Positions 1-8,393 of a stretch of DNA of 11,210 nt are shown here, in pieces (positions within the stretch are counted from its first letter, which is position 1; each line of letters opens with the position of its first letter). The notes under the pieces were generated by a model that had not been told where the DNA came from, did not search any database, and saw only the letters and a list, made by a program, of their open reading frames with translations. This stretch comes from Paracoccaceae bacterium (GTDB lineage Bacteria > Pseudomonadota > Alphaproteobacteria > Rhodobacterales > Rhodobacteraceae), in the NCBI GenBank assembly GCA_020441345.1, contig JAGRMK010000003.1:1-11210 (forward strand), given 5' to 3'. Made by a program: the position numbers and the translations under genes.

Positions 1-802
1 GGTTCATCGGGCCGGGGTGCATGACGATGGCATCGGGCCTGGCATGCGACAGCTTGTCGGCATCCAGCCCGTAGCGGTGGTAATACTCGCGTTCCGAGGG
101 GATGAAGCCGCCGTCCATCCGCTCTTTTTGTAGTCGCAGCATCATCACCACATCGGCCCCGTCGAGGCCCGCACGCATGTCATCGTAGATCTCGCAGCCG
201 AAGTCGCCGACCCCGGCGGGCATCAGTGTCGGCGGCCCGACCAGGCGCACGCGATTCTCCATCTTGCCCAGCAGCAGCAGGTTCGACCGCGCCACGCGGC
301 TGTGCGCAATGTCGCCGCAGATCGCCACCGTCAGGCGATGCAGCCGGCCCTTTTTTCGGCGGATCGTCAGAGCATCCAGCAGCGCCTGTGTCGGGTGTTC
401 GTGCTTGCCGTCACCCGCGTTCAGCACCGCGCAGTTCACTTTTTCCGCCAGCAGATTGACCGCGCCGGAATGTGGGTGACGCACGACCAGCAGATCGGGG
501 TGCATGGCGTTCAGCGTCAACGCCGTATCGATCAGCGTTTCGCCTTTCTTCACGCTCGAGGTCTGCATCGCCATGTTCATCACGTCGGCCCCAAGCCGCT
601 TGCCCGCCAGTTCGAAACTGGCCTGGGTGCGCGTCGAGTTCTCGAAGAACATGTTGATCTGCGTGAGGCCTTTCAGCGTGTCAGAGTGTTTTTCCGCCGA
701 GCGGTTTTGCAGGACATACTGTTCTGCCAGATCGAGGATCGCGGTGATCTCGGTGGGGTGCAGGGGTTCGATCCCCAGAAGATGGCGTTGCGTGAAACTC
801 AT
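1..802 (-). CDS. pyrB: Aspartate carbamoyltransferase catalytic subunit (3' end outside window)
   Basis: This gene makes carbamoyl-aspartate from carbamoyl phosphate and aspartate, the first committed step of pyrimidine synthesis, in the cytosol. The minus-strand translation begins MSFTQRHLLGIEPL and shows the family landmarks in order: FFENSTRTQ (carbamoyl phosphate loop, about residue 54), GDGKHEHPTQALLD (about 132), GDIAHSRVARS (about 164) and HPGPMN at the window edge. About 267 residues are visible; the family is about 310-320 long, so some 45 residues lie beyond base 1. The start at 802 is supported by a GGGGGA ribosome binding site 5-6 bases upstream and by the usual N-terminus. The gene is divergent from the uracil-DNA glycosylase gene. 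In related genomes pyrC often follows pyrB, but that would be outside the window. No truncation or frameshift is seen. Confidence 0.96.
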   Translation of the reverse strand, partial: MSFTQRHLLGIEPLHPTEITAILDLAEQYVLQNRSAEKHSDTLKGLTQINMFFENSTRTQASFELAGKRLGADVMNMAMQTSSVKKGETLIDTALTLNAMHPDLLVVRHPHSGAVNLLAEKVNCAVLNAGDGKHEHPTQALLDALTIRRKKGRLHRLTVAICGDIAHSRVARSNLLLLGKMENRVRLVGPPTLMPAGVGDFGCEIYDDMRAGLDGADVVMMLRLQKERMDGGFIPSEREYYHRYGLDADKLSHARPDAIVMHPGPMN

Positions 803-843
803 GTTGTCCCCCAGCCGCAGGCCCCGTTGCCCTGACCCTGCGC

Positions 844-872
844 GGTATAGAAAGTGGCCTGGGACGGGGCAA
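844..872 (-). promoter_or_regulatory. Probable sigma-70-type promoter of pyrB
   Basis: Read on the minus strand, TTGCCC (872-867) and TATACC (849-844) are separated by exactly 17 bases, a good fit to -35/-10 spacing. Transcription would start near base 837, giving a leader of about 35 bases before the pyrB ATG. The call rests on pattern matching alone. Confidence 0.4.
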
Positions 873-932
873 GGCAAAAGCCGCGCGCACGACTCATTGG
901 CCCGGGCGCGGACCTGGGATAGGGTCGCGGTC

Positions 933-1748
933 ATGACGATGGCGATTGATTGGCACCTGGCCCGGGCGCTGCTGGAATGGCAGGTCGAACTGGGCGTTTC
1001 GGACGCGGTTCTGGCGGAACCGGTCGATCGTTTCGCACGGGCTGAAGCCATGATGGAAATGGCCGCAGACCTTGCGACGGCCCCGGTGGCGCCATTGCCC
1101 GGTGCGGCGCAACCCGCGATCCAGTCCGCTGTCCAGGGGCCCGACCCGGTGGCCGAAGCGACGCGGCTGGCCGGCGCGGCGAGGGATCTGCCGGCGCTGG
1201 CCGAGGCATTGCAGGATTTCGCCCATTGCGAGCTGCGTCGCGGCGCGCGCAACTGCGTTTTTGCCGACGGCAATCCGGACGCCCGGCTGATGATCATCGG
1301 CGAAGGGCCCGGCGCTGACGAGGACCGGCAAGGGCGGCCCTTCGTGGGCAAGGCCGGGCAATTGCTGGACCAGATGTTCGCCGCGATTGGCCTGTCGCGC
1401 ACCAGCCCGGATCCCGCGGCGTCCTTTTATGTGACCAACACGGTGCCCTGGCGCCCGCCCGCGAACCGCGAACCGACGCCCGAGGAACTGGCGATGTTGC
1501 GACCGTTCTTGCTGCGGCACATCGAACTGGCCGCGCCCGATGTCCTGGTTCTGGTCGGCAATGTCGCCTGCGACGCGCTGCTTGGTCAACGTGGCATCCT
1601 GCGGCTGCGCGGAACCTGGGTGCAAACGCGCGGGCTGCCCGCGATGCCGATGACACACCCGGCCTATCTATTGCGCAACCCTGAGGCCAAACGCGAGGCC
1701 TGGGCGGATCTGTTGGCGGTGCGGGCGCGGCTCGATGGACGGGGGTAG
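933..1748 (+). CDS. Uracil-DNA glycosylase, family-4-like, without the usual Fe-S cysteines
   Basis: This protein probably removes uracil from DNA at the first step of base-excision repair. The 271-residue product has the UDG-superfamily motifs: GEGPGADED at 123-131 (usual form GEAPGxxED), GRPFVGKAGQLLD at 134-146, NTVPWRPPANR at 169-179, and MTHPAYLLR at 240-248, which carries the second active-site motif. Classical family 4 enzymes bind a 4Fe-4S cluster through four cysteines. Here only C99, C108 and C213 exist; the usual KCRPP cysteine is W173, and the later cluster cysteine position reads EELAML. Residues 1-95 are an Ala-rich extension of unknown role. The frame stays open upstream as far as 504, but that part overlaps pyrB and is antisense to it, so I start at ATG 933, 8 bases after AGGG; ATG 939 is possible. 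The moaB gene follows 80 bases downstream. Confidence 0.88.
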   Translation: MTMAIDWHLARALLEWQVELGVSDAVLAEPVDRFARAEAMMEMAADLATAPVAPLPGAAQPAIQSAVQGPDPVAEATRLAGAARDLPALAEALQDFAHCELRRGARNCVFADGNPDARLMIIGEGPGADEDRQGRPFVGKAGQLLDQMFAAIGLSRTSPDPAASFYVTNTVPWRPPANREPTPEELAMLRPFLLRHIELAAPDVLVLVGNVACDALLGQRGILRLRGTWVQTRGLPAMPMTHPAYLLRNPEAKREAWADLLAVRARLDGRG

Positions 1749-1828
1749 GGGCGCGGCTGATCCCCGCATTGACGCGCGCCGCGCGCGGTGGTCAACCAAG
1801 GGCCACGCAACACAGCAGGGGCACACCC

Positions 1829-2371
1829 ATGGACCGTCTCGACCACAGCAAACCCTTCATGCCGGTGCGGATCGCCATCCTGACCGTATCGGACACCCGC
1901 ACCCTGGCCGAGGATCGGTCGGGGGACACTCTGGTTGCCCGGCTGGAAGCCGCTGGGCATGTGCTGGCCGCGCGGGCGATCCTGCCCGACGAGCGCGACC
2001 AGATTGCCGTGCAATTGCGCAACTGGGCCGCAAACCCGGATATCGATGTGATCATCTCGACCGGCGGCACCGGGTTGACCGGACGCGATGTCACCGTCGA
2101 GGCGCATCGGGACGTGTATGAAAAGGAAATCGAGGCGTTCGGGACCGTGTTCACGATGGTTTCCATGCAGAAGATCGGAACCTCGGCGGTGCAAAGCCGT
2201 GCGACCGGCGGCGTGGCGCATGGTACTTATCTGTTCGCGCTTCCCGGCAGCCCTGGCGCGTGCAAGGATGCATGGGACGAGATCCTCGTCTGGCAGCTCG
2301 ATTTTCGCCACCGCCCGTGCAATTTCGTCGAAATGATGCCGCGATTGGATGAACACTTGCGACGGAAATGA
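1829..2371 (+). CDS. moaB: Molybdenum cofactor biosynthesis protein B
   Basis: A member of the MoaB/MogA family, which acts late in molybdenum cofactor synthesis. MogA adenylylates molybdopterin; the exact role of bacterial MoaB is less certain. The 180-residue cytosolic product shows VRIAILTVSDTRT at 13-25, the family loop STGGTGLTGRD at 77-87 and PGSPGACKDAWDEIL at 139-153, which together cover the molybdopterin-binding fold. Its length is normal for the family. ATG 1829 is preceded by AGGGG (1817-1821) at a spacing of 7. The frame extends back to a TTG at 1769 without a useful ribosome binding site. No other cofactor gene is adjacent. It lies between the glycosylase and the efflux genes on the same strand, but an 81-base gap with a hairpin follows it, so co-transcription with the efflux pair is doubtful. 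Confidence 0.93.
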   Translation: MDRLDHSKPFMPVRIAILTVSDTRTLAEDRSGDTLVARLEAAGHVLAARAILPDERDQIAVQLRNWAANPDIDVIISTGGTGLTGRDVTVEAHRDVYEKEIEAFGTVFTMVSMQKIGTSAVQSRATGGVAHGTYLFALPGSPGACKDAWDEILVWQLDFRHRPCNFVEMMPRLDEHLRRK

Positions 2372-2402
2372 CCGCGAGGCACGTTTAATGCCCGTGCGGT
2401 CA
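2369..2402 (+). terminator. Hairpin at the end of moaB, possible weak terminator
   Basis: TGACCGC (2369-2375) pairs with GCGGTCA (2396-2402), and a further ACG/CGT inner stem forms after a 5-base bulge. The left arm includes the moaB stop codon. No T-run follows, so it is not a classical Rho-independent terminator. It may mark a Rho-assisted end, stabilise the mRNA, or be incidental. Confidence 0.28.
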
Positions 2403-2452
2403 TCCAAGACGCGCCTTTCGACGTATCCGTTCCGTAATGTGGACCTGAAGCA

Positions 2453-3925
2453 ATGCGATTTCTGACCCGCAGCCTTGTTGCCGTTTTCCTGGCCGCCGTG
2501 GCGCTGGGCCTGTTGGCTTATGCTGGCGGAATGGTGCGCGACACACTGGCCGAGAGGGCTGCGCAAGAGGATCGTCCAAGAGTTGCGCGAGAACGGGTGT
2601 TCACCGCGCGCGTCGTCGCCATCCAGCCGGGCGAGGTCGCACCGGTGCTGTCCGCCTTTGGCGAGGTGGCATCGCGGCGCACGCTGGAACTGCGGGCACC
2701 ATCGACGGGACGGATCATCGAGATCGCCGACGGATTCGAGGACGGTGCCACGGTCACCCCCGGTCAGGTGCTGATCCGGCTGGATCCCGCCGATGCCCTT
2801 GCCGCGCGCGATCTGGTGCACATCGACATCGCCCGGGCCGAGTCCGAACTGGAAGATGCCGAGCGCGCGCTGGACCTGTCCCGGCTGGACCGCGCCGAAG
2901 CCCAGGCCCAGGCCGATCTGCGCCGCCGCGCCTTCGAGCGTCGTCAAAGCCTGACCGAACGCGGTGTCGCGACCGAAGCGACGGTCGAAGAGGCCGAACT
3001 GGCCTATGCCTCGGCCCGCGCGGCGGTGATCGCGCGGCGGCAGGCCGAAGCCCAGGCCGAAGCCCGTTTTGCCCAGGCCCGCACGGCGCTGGATCGTCAA
3101 CGGATTTCCCTGGCTGAAGCAGAGCGACGGGTCGCGGAAACCGAGATCGCCGCAACGTTCGGCGGTGTGCTCAGCGATACGGCGGCGGTGGCCGGCGGCC
3201 ATGTGACGACTAACCAGCAACTTGCGCGGGTCATCGACCCCGACGCGCTGGAGGTCGCGTTTCGTCTGTCCACGGCACAGTATTTGCGGCTTCTGGACCC
3301 GCAGGGCGCACTGATCTCGGCACCGGTCGAGGTGGCGCTGGAGCTGGGCGGGCTGGAAATCACCTCGCCGGGCAGGTTGACCCGCGCCAGCCCCTCGGTC
3401 GGTGAAGGGCAGTCGGGGCGCTTGCTCTATGCGGCGATTACGGTGCCGCGCGGGTTTCGGCCGGGCGATTTCGTCATCGTGCGCACCACCGAGCCCGCAT
3501 TGCGCGATGTGGCCCGCGTGCCTGCCGCAGCGGTCGAGGCCGCGGGCGGCGTGCTGGTTCTTGCCGACGACGACCGGCTAGAGGCGGCGACGGTCGAGAT
3601 TGTCCGACGGCAGGGCGATACGGTGTTGATCCGGGTGCCCGCGGATCTGGTCGGGCGCGAAATCGTCGCGGCACGCAATCCGATGTTGGGCGAAGGGATC
3701 CGCGTGCGCCCGCAGCGCGAAGAGGCCGCCGTGGTGGCTCCGGCAGACCCCGAACTCGTGGACCTTGACCCGGTTCGTCGTGCCGAACTGATCGCACGGA
3801 TCGAGGGCAATACCCGGATGCCCGCCGAGATGCGCACCCGCATTCTGGCGCAACTGAGTCAGGATCGCGTGCCGGCACGGCTGCTCGAACGTCTGGCCCA
3901 GGCCGCCGCGCGGCAGGGGGGCTGA
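2453..3925 (+). CDS. RND efflux system periplasmic adaptor (membrane fusion protein)
   Basis: This is the adaptor that links an inner-membrane RND pump to an outer-membrane channel. The 490-residue product has an N-terminal membrane anchor (about 8-26) and no lipobox cysteine. The first half of a lipoyl-like domain follows (about 62-112, APSTGRIIEI then GQVLIRLDP). A long Ala/Glu/Arg/Gln-rich helical hairpin spans about 118-230. The second lipoyl half has FGGVLSDTAAVAGGHV (about 236-251) and VIDPDALEV (260-268), leading into beta-barrel and membrane-proximal domains to about 420. The last 60 residues are predicted helical (LDPVRRAELIARIEG, RILAQLSQDRVPARLLERL), more than the core family fold needs. 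The stop is 3 bases before the permease ATG, so the two are surely one operon and probably translationally coupled. The ribosome binding site is weak (CTGAAG). The substrate cannot be read from the sequence. Confidence 0.93.
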   Translation: MRFLTRSLVAVFLAAVALGLLAYAGGMVRDTLAERAAQEDRPRVARERVFTARVVAIQPGEVAPVLSAFGEVASRRTLELRAPSTGRIIEIADGFEDGATVTPGQVLIRLDPADALAARDLVHIDIARAESELEDAERALDLSRLDRAEAQAQADLRRRAFERRQSLTERGVATEATVEEAELAYASARAAVIARRQAEAQAEARFAQARTALDRQRISLAEAERRVAETEIAATFGGVLSDTAAVAGGHVTTNQQLARVIDPDALEVAFRLSTAQYLRLLDPQGALISAPVEVALELGGLEITSPGRLTRASPSVGEGQSGRLLYAAITVPRGFRPGDFVIVRTTEPALRDVARVPAAAVEAAGGVLVLADDDRLEAATVEIVRRQGDTVLIRVPADLVGREIVAARNPMLGEGIRVRPQREEAAVVAPADPELVDLDPVRRAELIARIEGNTRMPAEMRTRILAQLSQDRVPARLLERLAQAAARQGG

Positions 3926-3928
3926 GGC

Positions 3929-6900
3929 ATGGCGCGCGAGCGGCTTTTAAAAATCTCGCCACTGGGCATCTTTCGCTATTTCACCCGGCACCGCACCGCC
4001 GCCAATCTTGTGCTTCTGGTGATGATGGCCGCGGGCCTGGCGGCGATCCCGCGTATGCACGCACAGTTTTTCCCCGATATCGTTATCGACAACGTCACCG
4101 TCACTGTCGCCTGGCCCGGGGCCGGGGCCGCGGATGTCGACGCGGCGATCATCCAGGTGCTCGAGCCGACCCTGATGGCGGTCGAAGGCGTCGCCTCGAC
4201 CTCGGCCGTTGCGTCAGAAGGGCGGGGACGGATCACGTTGGAGTTCGAGCCGGGGTGGGACACCGGACAGGCAGCATCGGACGTGCAGGACGCGCTAGAC
4301 GTGGTCAACACGTTGCCCGAAGACGCCGAAGACCCGGTGATCCGTCGCGCGAACTGGATGGACCGGGTGACCAATGTGGTCATCTCGGGCCCCGTCGGGA
4401 TCGAGCAGCTGGCCCGGTTCACCGATGAATTCATTGCGCGCCTTTTCGCCGAAGGGATCACGCGCACGACCATCGCCGGGATCGCCTCGCCGGAAATCTC
4501 GGTCGAGGTGCCGTCGCTGCGGCTGGTGCAGTACGATATCTCGATGGAAGCCATCGCGCGCGCCATCGCCACTTCCATTGCCGCCGACCCCTCCGGCGAT
4601 CTGGCTGGCGGTGCGACCCGGGTGCGCACTGGCTCCGAACGCCGCAGCCCCGACGAGATCGGCGCGATTGTCCTGCGCTCGGGCAGCGATGGCACGACCC
4701 TGACCGTGGCCGATGTCGCCACCGTCCGAACCGAGACCATCGACCGCGAACGCGCCTATTTCGTCGGCGATCAGCAGGCCCTGCTGGTGCGGGTCGACCG
4801 CTCGGCGACAGGCGACGCCATTGGCATCCAGGCCACGGTGCAGCGGGTGGCTGACGAGATGATGCTGTCGCTGCCACAGGGCGTCACCGTCGAACTGGTC
4901 AGCGCGCGGGCTGAAATGATCTCCGGGCGCTTGTCGCTGCTGCTGTCGAACGGGTTGCAGGGGCTGGCGCTGGTGGTTCTGCTGCTGTTCCTGTTTCTCA
5001 ACGCCCGAACGGCGTTGTGGGTGGCCGCGGGGATCCCGGTCAGCATGCTGGCGGCGGTAGCCTTCATGTATATGGCTGGCATGAGCGTGAACATGATATC
5101 GCTGTTCGCGCTGATCATCACGCTGGGCATCGTTGTCGACGACGCGATCGTCGTGGGCGAGCACGCCGACTACCGGTTCCGCCATCTGGGGGAAAGCCCC
5201 GCCGAAGCCGCTGAAAACGCTGCGACGCGGATGGGGCTGCCGGTGTTTGCCGCCTCGGTCACGACGATTGCGGCCTTTGCCGGGCTGACCGTGATCAGCG
5301 GGCGGTTTGGCGACATGATCGCCGATATTCCCTGGACGGTGATCGCCGTGCTGATCGCTTCGCTGATCGAATGCTTCCTGATCCTGCCCAATCACATGTA
5401 TCATGCGCTGGCGGGCTCGGCCAAGGACCACTGGTACGATTGGCCGTCGCGCGTTGTGAACAGAGGGTTCGACTGGTTCCGCGACCGTCTGTTCCATCCG
5501 CTGATGCGGCTGGTGATCCGGGCGCGCTATGCGGTGCTGGCCGGGTTGATCGTCGTTCTGGCGACGCAGGTAACGGCCTTCATGCGCGGCGATGTTCTGT
5601 GGCGGTTCTTTTCGTCGCCCGAGCAGGGCACATTGACCGCTAATTTCCTGATGGCCCCGGATGCCACGCGCGACGATACGATGCGGATGATGCAGGAATT
5701 GCAGCGCGCCGCGCAGGATCTGGCGACACGCCTGCAGGCAGAGCATGGCGCCTGGCCGATCTCGTCGATGGTGGCAGAGGTCGGGGGCAATGCCGGGCGC
5801 GGACTGGCGGCTGCCGAGAACCGCGATACCGATCAATTGGGGTCTCTGACCATCGACCTGATCGACGCGGATCTGCGGCCTTATTCGTCCTATGAGTTCA
5901 CATCGATGCTGCAAGATGCGGTGGGCGATCACCCGCTGCTGGAAGAGTTGAGCTTTCGGACCTTCGGGATGGGGCCGGGCGGCGATTCACTGTCGGTCGA
6001 TCTGTTCGGCGCGGATGCAGATACGCTCAAGGCCGCCGCCGAGGCGTTGAAAGCGATCCTGAACCAGTTCGCGCAGGTGACTGGGCTGGAGGATACGCTG
6101 GCCTATGACAAGGAAGAACTGGTGCTGGAGCTGACCCCGCAAGGTCAGGCGTTGGGCTTTTCAACCGACACCATGGCGCGCGAACTGCGCCAGCGGCTGA
6201 GCGGAATCGAGGCGGCGGTCTATCCCGATGGCATGCGGTCGGCTGCGGTGCGCGTGTCCCTGCCCGATCACGAGCGCGCGGCGGATTTCCTGGAAAACAC
6301 GCTGTTGCGCAGCGGATCGGGGCGCTATCTGCCGTTGGGCGATATCGTGCGCGTCGAGACCCGGCAAGGGTTTTCGACGATCCAGCGCGAGGACGGCGTG
6401 CAGCTGGTCACGGTCAGCGGCGTGCTGGACGAAGGCGAACCCGAAGCGGCCCGCGAAATCCTGGCGCAGCTTGAAACCCAGCTGTTGCCGCGTCTCGCCG
6501 AGGATTTCGGCGTCACCTGGCGGCTTTCCGGTCTGTCCGAGCAAGAGAACAGTTTTCTCAACGACGCCATCGTCGGGGCGGGTGCCTGTCTGATCGCGAT
6601 CTACCTGACGCTGGCCTGGGTGTTTTCAAGCTGGTTCCGGCCGATTGTCGTGATGTCGGTGATCCCGTTCGGGATCATCGGCGTGATCTATGGTCACGGG
6701 CATTGGGGCGTGCCGATGTCGATGTTCTCGGTCGTCGGGTTGATCGGCATGGCGGGGATCATCATCAACGATTCGATCGTCCTGGTCTCAACGGTGGATC
6801 AATACGCCAAGGAGCGCGGTTTGATCCCGTCGATTGCCGACGCCGCCGCCGACCGCCTGCGCCCCGTTCTGCTGACCACGGCGACAACGGTTCTGGGGCT

Positions 6901-7363
6901 GGGGCCGTTGTTGTTCGAGAGGTCGAATGACGCGCAATTCCTGCGCCCGACGGTGATCACGCTGGCCTATGGCCTGGGGTTCGGCATGGTTCTGGTGTTG
7001 CTGATCGTGCCATCGTTGTTGGCAATGGGCCATGACATCAGCCGCATGATACGGTCGCTGCGCCGGGCGTTGCGCATGCCCGCGGTGGTCGGACCCGGAG
7101 TGCGCATGATGCCGATGCTGGCCGCCGTTCTGGTGTTGGCGGCGTTTGCGACGACGATGGGCTGGGCGCTGATTACCGGGCAGTCAGGGCCGCTGACGGA
7201 ATGGGTCTGGCCCGGATCCAACGGGGCGCTTCTGCCCGCGTTGGCTGCATTCCTGGGTGCGACCGCGGTATCCGTGGTGCTGGTCTGGGGGCTAGGGGCG
7301 GTGGCCCTGGCGCTTACCCGGCGCGCGCGGCCCTCAGGTGGCGTGACCGCCCCGACCGGGTGA
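3929..7363 (+). CDS. RND efflux permease (AcrB/MexB-type superfamily), with extra C-terminal helices
   Basis: A proton-driven inner-membrane pump subunit of the HAE/AcrB-like RND superfamily. The 1144-residue product shows TM1 at about 24-41 followed by a large periplasmic loop starting AQFFPDIVIDNVTV. TM2-TM6 lie at about 335-490, including GIVVDDAIVVGEH with the proton-relay pair D404/D405 in TM4. TM7 is at about 533-552, then a second periplasmic loop, then TM8-TM12 at about 880-1030. TM10 reads GIIINDSIVL: N947 stands about where AcrB has its essential lysine, a known variant in divergent RND subfamilies. After the twelfth helix there are about 110 more residues with two further hydrophobic segments (about 1060-1082 and 1101-1130). 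The AcrB core is about 1050 residues, so this tail is additional. GGGGGG just upstream, overlapping the adaptor's end, could serve as the ribosome binding site. No tripartite outer-membrane partner or regulator is adjacent. Confidence 0.95.
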   Translation: MARERLLKISPLGIFRYFTRHRTAANLVLLVMMAAGLAAIPRMHAQFFPDIVIDNVTVTVAWPGAGAADVDAAIIQVLEPTLMAVEGVASTSAVASEGRGRITLEFEPGWDTGQAASDVQDALDVVNTLPEDAEDPVIRRANWMDRVTNVVISGPVGIEQLARFTDEFIARLFAEGITRTTIAGIASPEISVEVPSLRLVQYDISMEAIARAIATSIAADPSGDLAGGATRVRTGSERRSPDEIGAIVLRSGSDGTTLTVADVATVRTETIDRERAYFVGDQQALLVRVDRSATGDAIGIQATVQRVADEMMLSLPQGVTVELVSARAEMISGRLSLLLSNGLQGLALVVLLLFLFLNARTALWVAAGIPVSMLAAVAFMYMAGMSVNMISLFALIITLGIVVDDAIVVGEHADYRFRHLGESPAEAAENAATRMGLPVFAASVTTIAAFAGLTVISGRFGDMIADIPWTVIAVLIASLIECFLILPNHMYHALAGSAKDHWYDWPSRVVNRGFDWFRDRLFHPLMRLVIRARYAVLAGLIVVLATQVTAFMRGDVLWRFFSSPEQGTLTANFLMAPDATRDDTMRMMQELQRAAQDLATRLQAEHGAWPISSMVAEVGGNAGRGLAAAENRDTDQLGSLTIDLIDADLRPYSSYEFTSMLQDAVGDHPLLEELSFRTFGMGPGGDSLSVDLFGADADTLKAAAEALKAILNQFAQVTGLEDTLAYDKEELVLELTPQGQALGFSTDTMARELRQRLSGIEAAVYPDGMRSAAVRVSLPDHERAADFLENTLLRSGSGRYLPLGDIVRVETRQGFSTIQREDGVQLVTVSGVLDEGEPEAAREILAQLETQLLPRLAEDFGVTWRLSGLSEQENSFLNDAIVGAGACLIAIYLTLAWVFSSWFRPIVVMSVIPFGIIGVIYGHGHWGVPMSMFSVVGLIGMAGIIINDSIVLVSTVDQYAKERGLIPSIADAAADRLRPVLLTTATTVLGLGPLLFERSNDAQFLRPTVITLAYGLGFGMVLVLLIVPSLLAMGHDISRMIRSLRRALRMPAVVGPGVRMMPMLAAVLVLAAFATTMGWALITGQSGPLTEWVWPGSNGALLPALAAFLGATAVSVVLVWGLGAVALALTRRARPSGGVTAPTG

Positions 7364-7386
7364 CGCGGCGATGGGCGCGAACGGGG

Positions 7387-8244
7387 TCATCCGCCCACGC
7401 AACCGCGCGAGAACACCATGCGGCGATCCGACAGGATCGTAAAGGACAGCGACGACCGGTCGATTCCGACCGGCCCGTCGCCGGTGTTGCGAACGCGTGC
7501 CTGGGCCACCAGGTCGGCACCCTCGCGCCAGGTCTGGCTGTTCGAAATCCAGTATCCCGACCCCGGCAATTCCATGACGATCTGTTCGCCAGGTCCGATC
7601 TGTGGAACCGTCGCGCGCAGCGTCAACTCGGCCCCGCGTGAGGCCGGCTCGACCCGGCAGGTCGTCCGCCTGAGGCCGAAGCCATCCGCCGCCTCGGCGC
7701 GTTGCTCAAGCGATGCGGCAATTACAGGATCCGCCCCGCCTGCGCCGCGCAAAGCACCGCTGACCTGCAAATCCACCGGCACGCAGGTGTCGCGGCAAAC
7801 ACCGATTTCCAGCGTCCCGATGATGGCCATGGGCCGGTCGGGGTTGCGGGGCGTGATGCGAAGCGGCAGGATCAACTCGTCCTCGTAACCGAAGCTCTGC
7901 AGGCCGTTTTGCGTGAAGACCGTCGGGCGCGGCCAGATCGGTTCGATGGCGGCAATGTTCTGCGACCGCGACCAGTCAAAGCGCGGCGCGATCCCGGCAT
8001 CACCCGGAATTCGCCAATACGTGTGCCAGCCGGGTGTCATGCGCAGCCGAAGCGCAGCCATGCGCGTGCCATCGGCGGCACGCCAGCCCGGCAGGATCTC
8101 GGCTTCGGTGACGGGCGACCCGAACAGGGTCTGCGCCTGAACCGGGGCGACGGGGGCCAGCAGGGTGACGGGTGAAAGGGCCAGCATCAGCGCCGCAGCC
8201 AAGGGGCGGGCGCGTCCGGTGAAATGGGGGGATGACGTGTTCAT
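7387..8244 (-). CDS. Secreted DsbD N-terminal-domain (DsbD-alpha-like) protein
   Basis: A predicted periplasmic redox protein related to the N-terminal domain of DsbD, which passes electrons to periplasmic thiol partners. The 285-residue product has a signal peptide with a probable cut after APVQA (residue 37). Family landmarks are PGWHTYWRIPGDAG (71-84), FGYEDELILPL (118-128) and the redox pair C150-R-D-T-C154 followed by VPV. Two further cysteines are C196 and one five residues from the C-terminus in the stretch SRGCVGG. The membrane and thioredoxin domains of full DsbD are absent. The start is uncertain: ATG 8244 gives a normal signal peptide, ATG 8256 adds four residues, and TTG 8265 is also in frame; none has a convincing ribosome binding site. 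It converges on the RND permease (23-base gap) and is divergent from yqgE. Confidence 0.87.
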   Translation of the reverse strand: MNTSSPHFTGRARPLAAALMLALSPVTLLAPVAPVQAQTLFGSPVTEAEILPGWRAADGTRMAALRLRMTPGWHTYWRIPGDAGIAPRFDWSRSQNIAAIEPIWPRPTVFTQNGLQSFGYEDELILPLRITPRNPDRPMAIIGTLEIGVCRDTCVPVDLQVSGALRGAGGADPVIAASLEQRAEAADGFGLRRTTCRVEPASRGAELTLRATVPQIGPGEQIVMELPGSGYWISNSQTWREGADLVAQARVRNTGDGPVGIDRSSLSFTILSDRRMVFSRGCVGG

Positions 8245-8393
8245 GGGCACAGCCATATCACGCAAGGGTGCAGTGAAAAATCAAAACGCCGCGAGGTGCC
8301 AGCCCCCGCCCCCTTGGCATTTGCCGGGGCAAGGGCCACTATTGGGACAGGACAGGCGCGACGCGGCGCCGCCAGGGGACATGCGAACCGCCA
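8245..8393. other. Divergent intergenic region between the DsbD-like gene and yqgE
   Basis: This 149-base gap must hold both promoters, but no convincing -35/-10 pair was found on either strand. It contains a short inverted repeat, CCCTTG (8311-8316) with CAAGGG (8330-8335), in a C-rich then G-rich setting. An eight-codon frame including its stop (ATG 8381 to TGA 8404, MRTANAF) overlaps the yqgE start. Confidence 0.3.

Noticed and set aside
504..932. Upstream extension of the uracil-DNA glycosylase frame
   Set aside because: It is antisense to pyrB and to its upstream region, and its translation does not resemble the glycosylase family.
1769..1795. TTGAC ... GTCAA arms with GC-rich centre before moaB
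   Set aside because: It could form a hairpin, but the centre is simple GCGC sequence and no -10 box or T-run is suitably placed.
1664..3220. 518-codon minus-strand frame over moaB and the adaptor
   Set aside because: It is antisense to two recognised genes and is rich in Arg, Gly and His with no family pattern.
4295..5932. 545-codon minus-strand frame inside the RND permease
   Set aside because: It is antisense to a clear RND gene and is full of His/Arg/Gln runs typical of GC-rich shadow frames.
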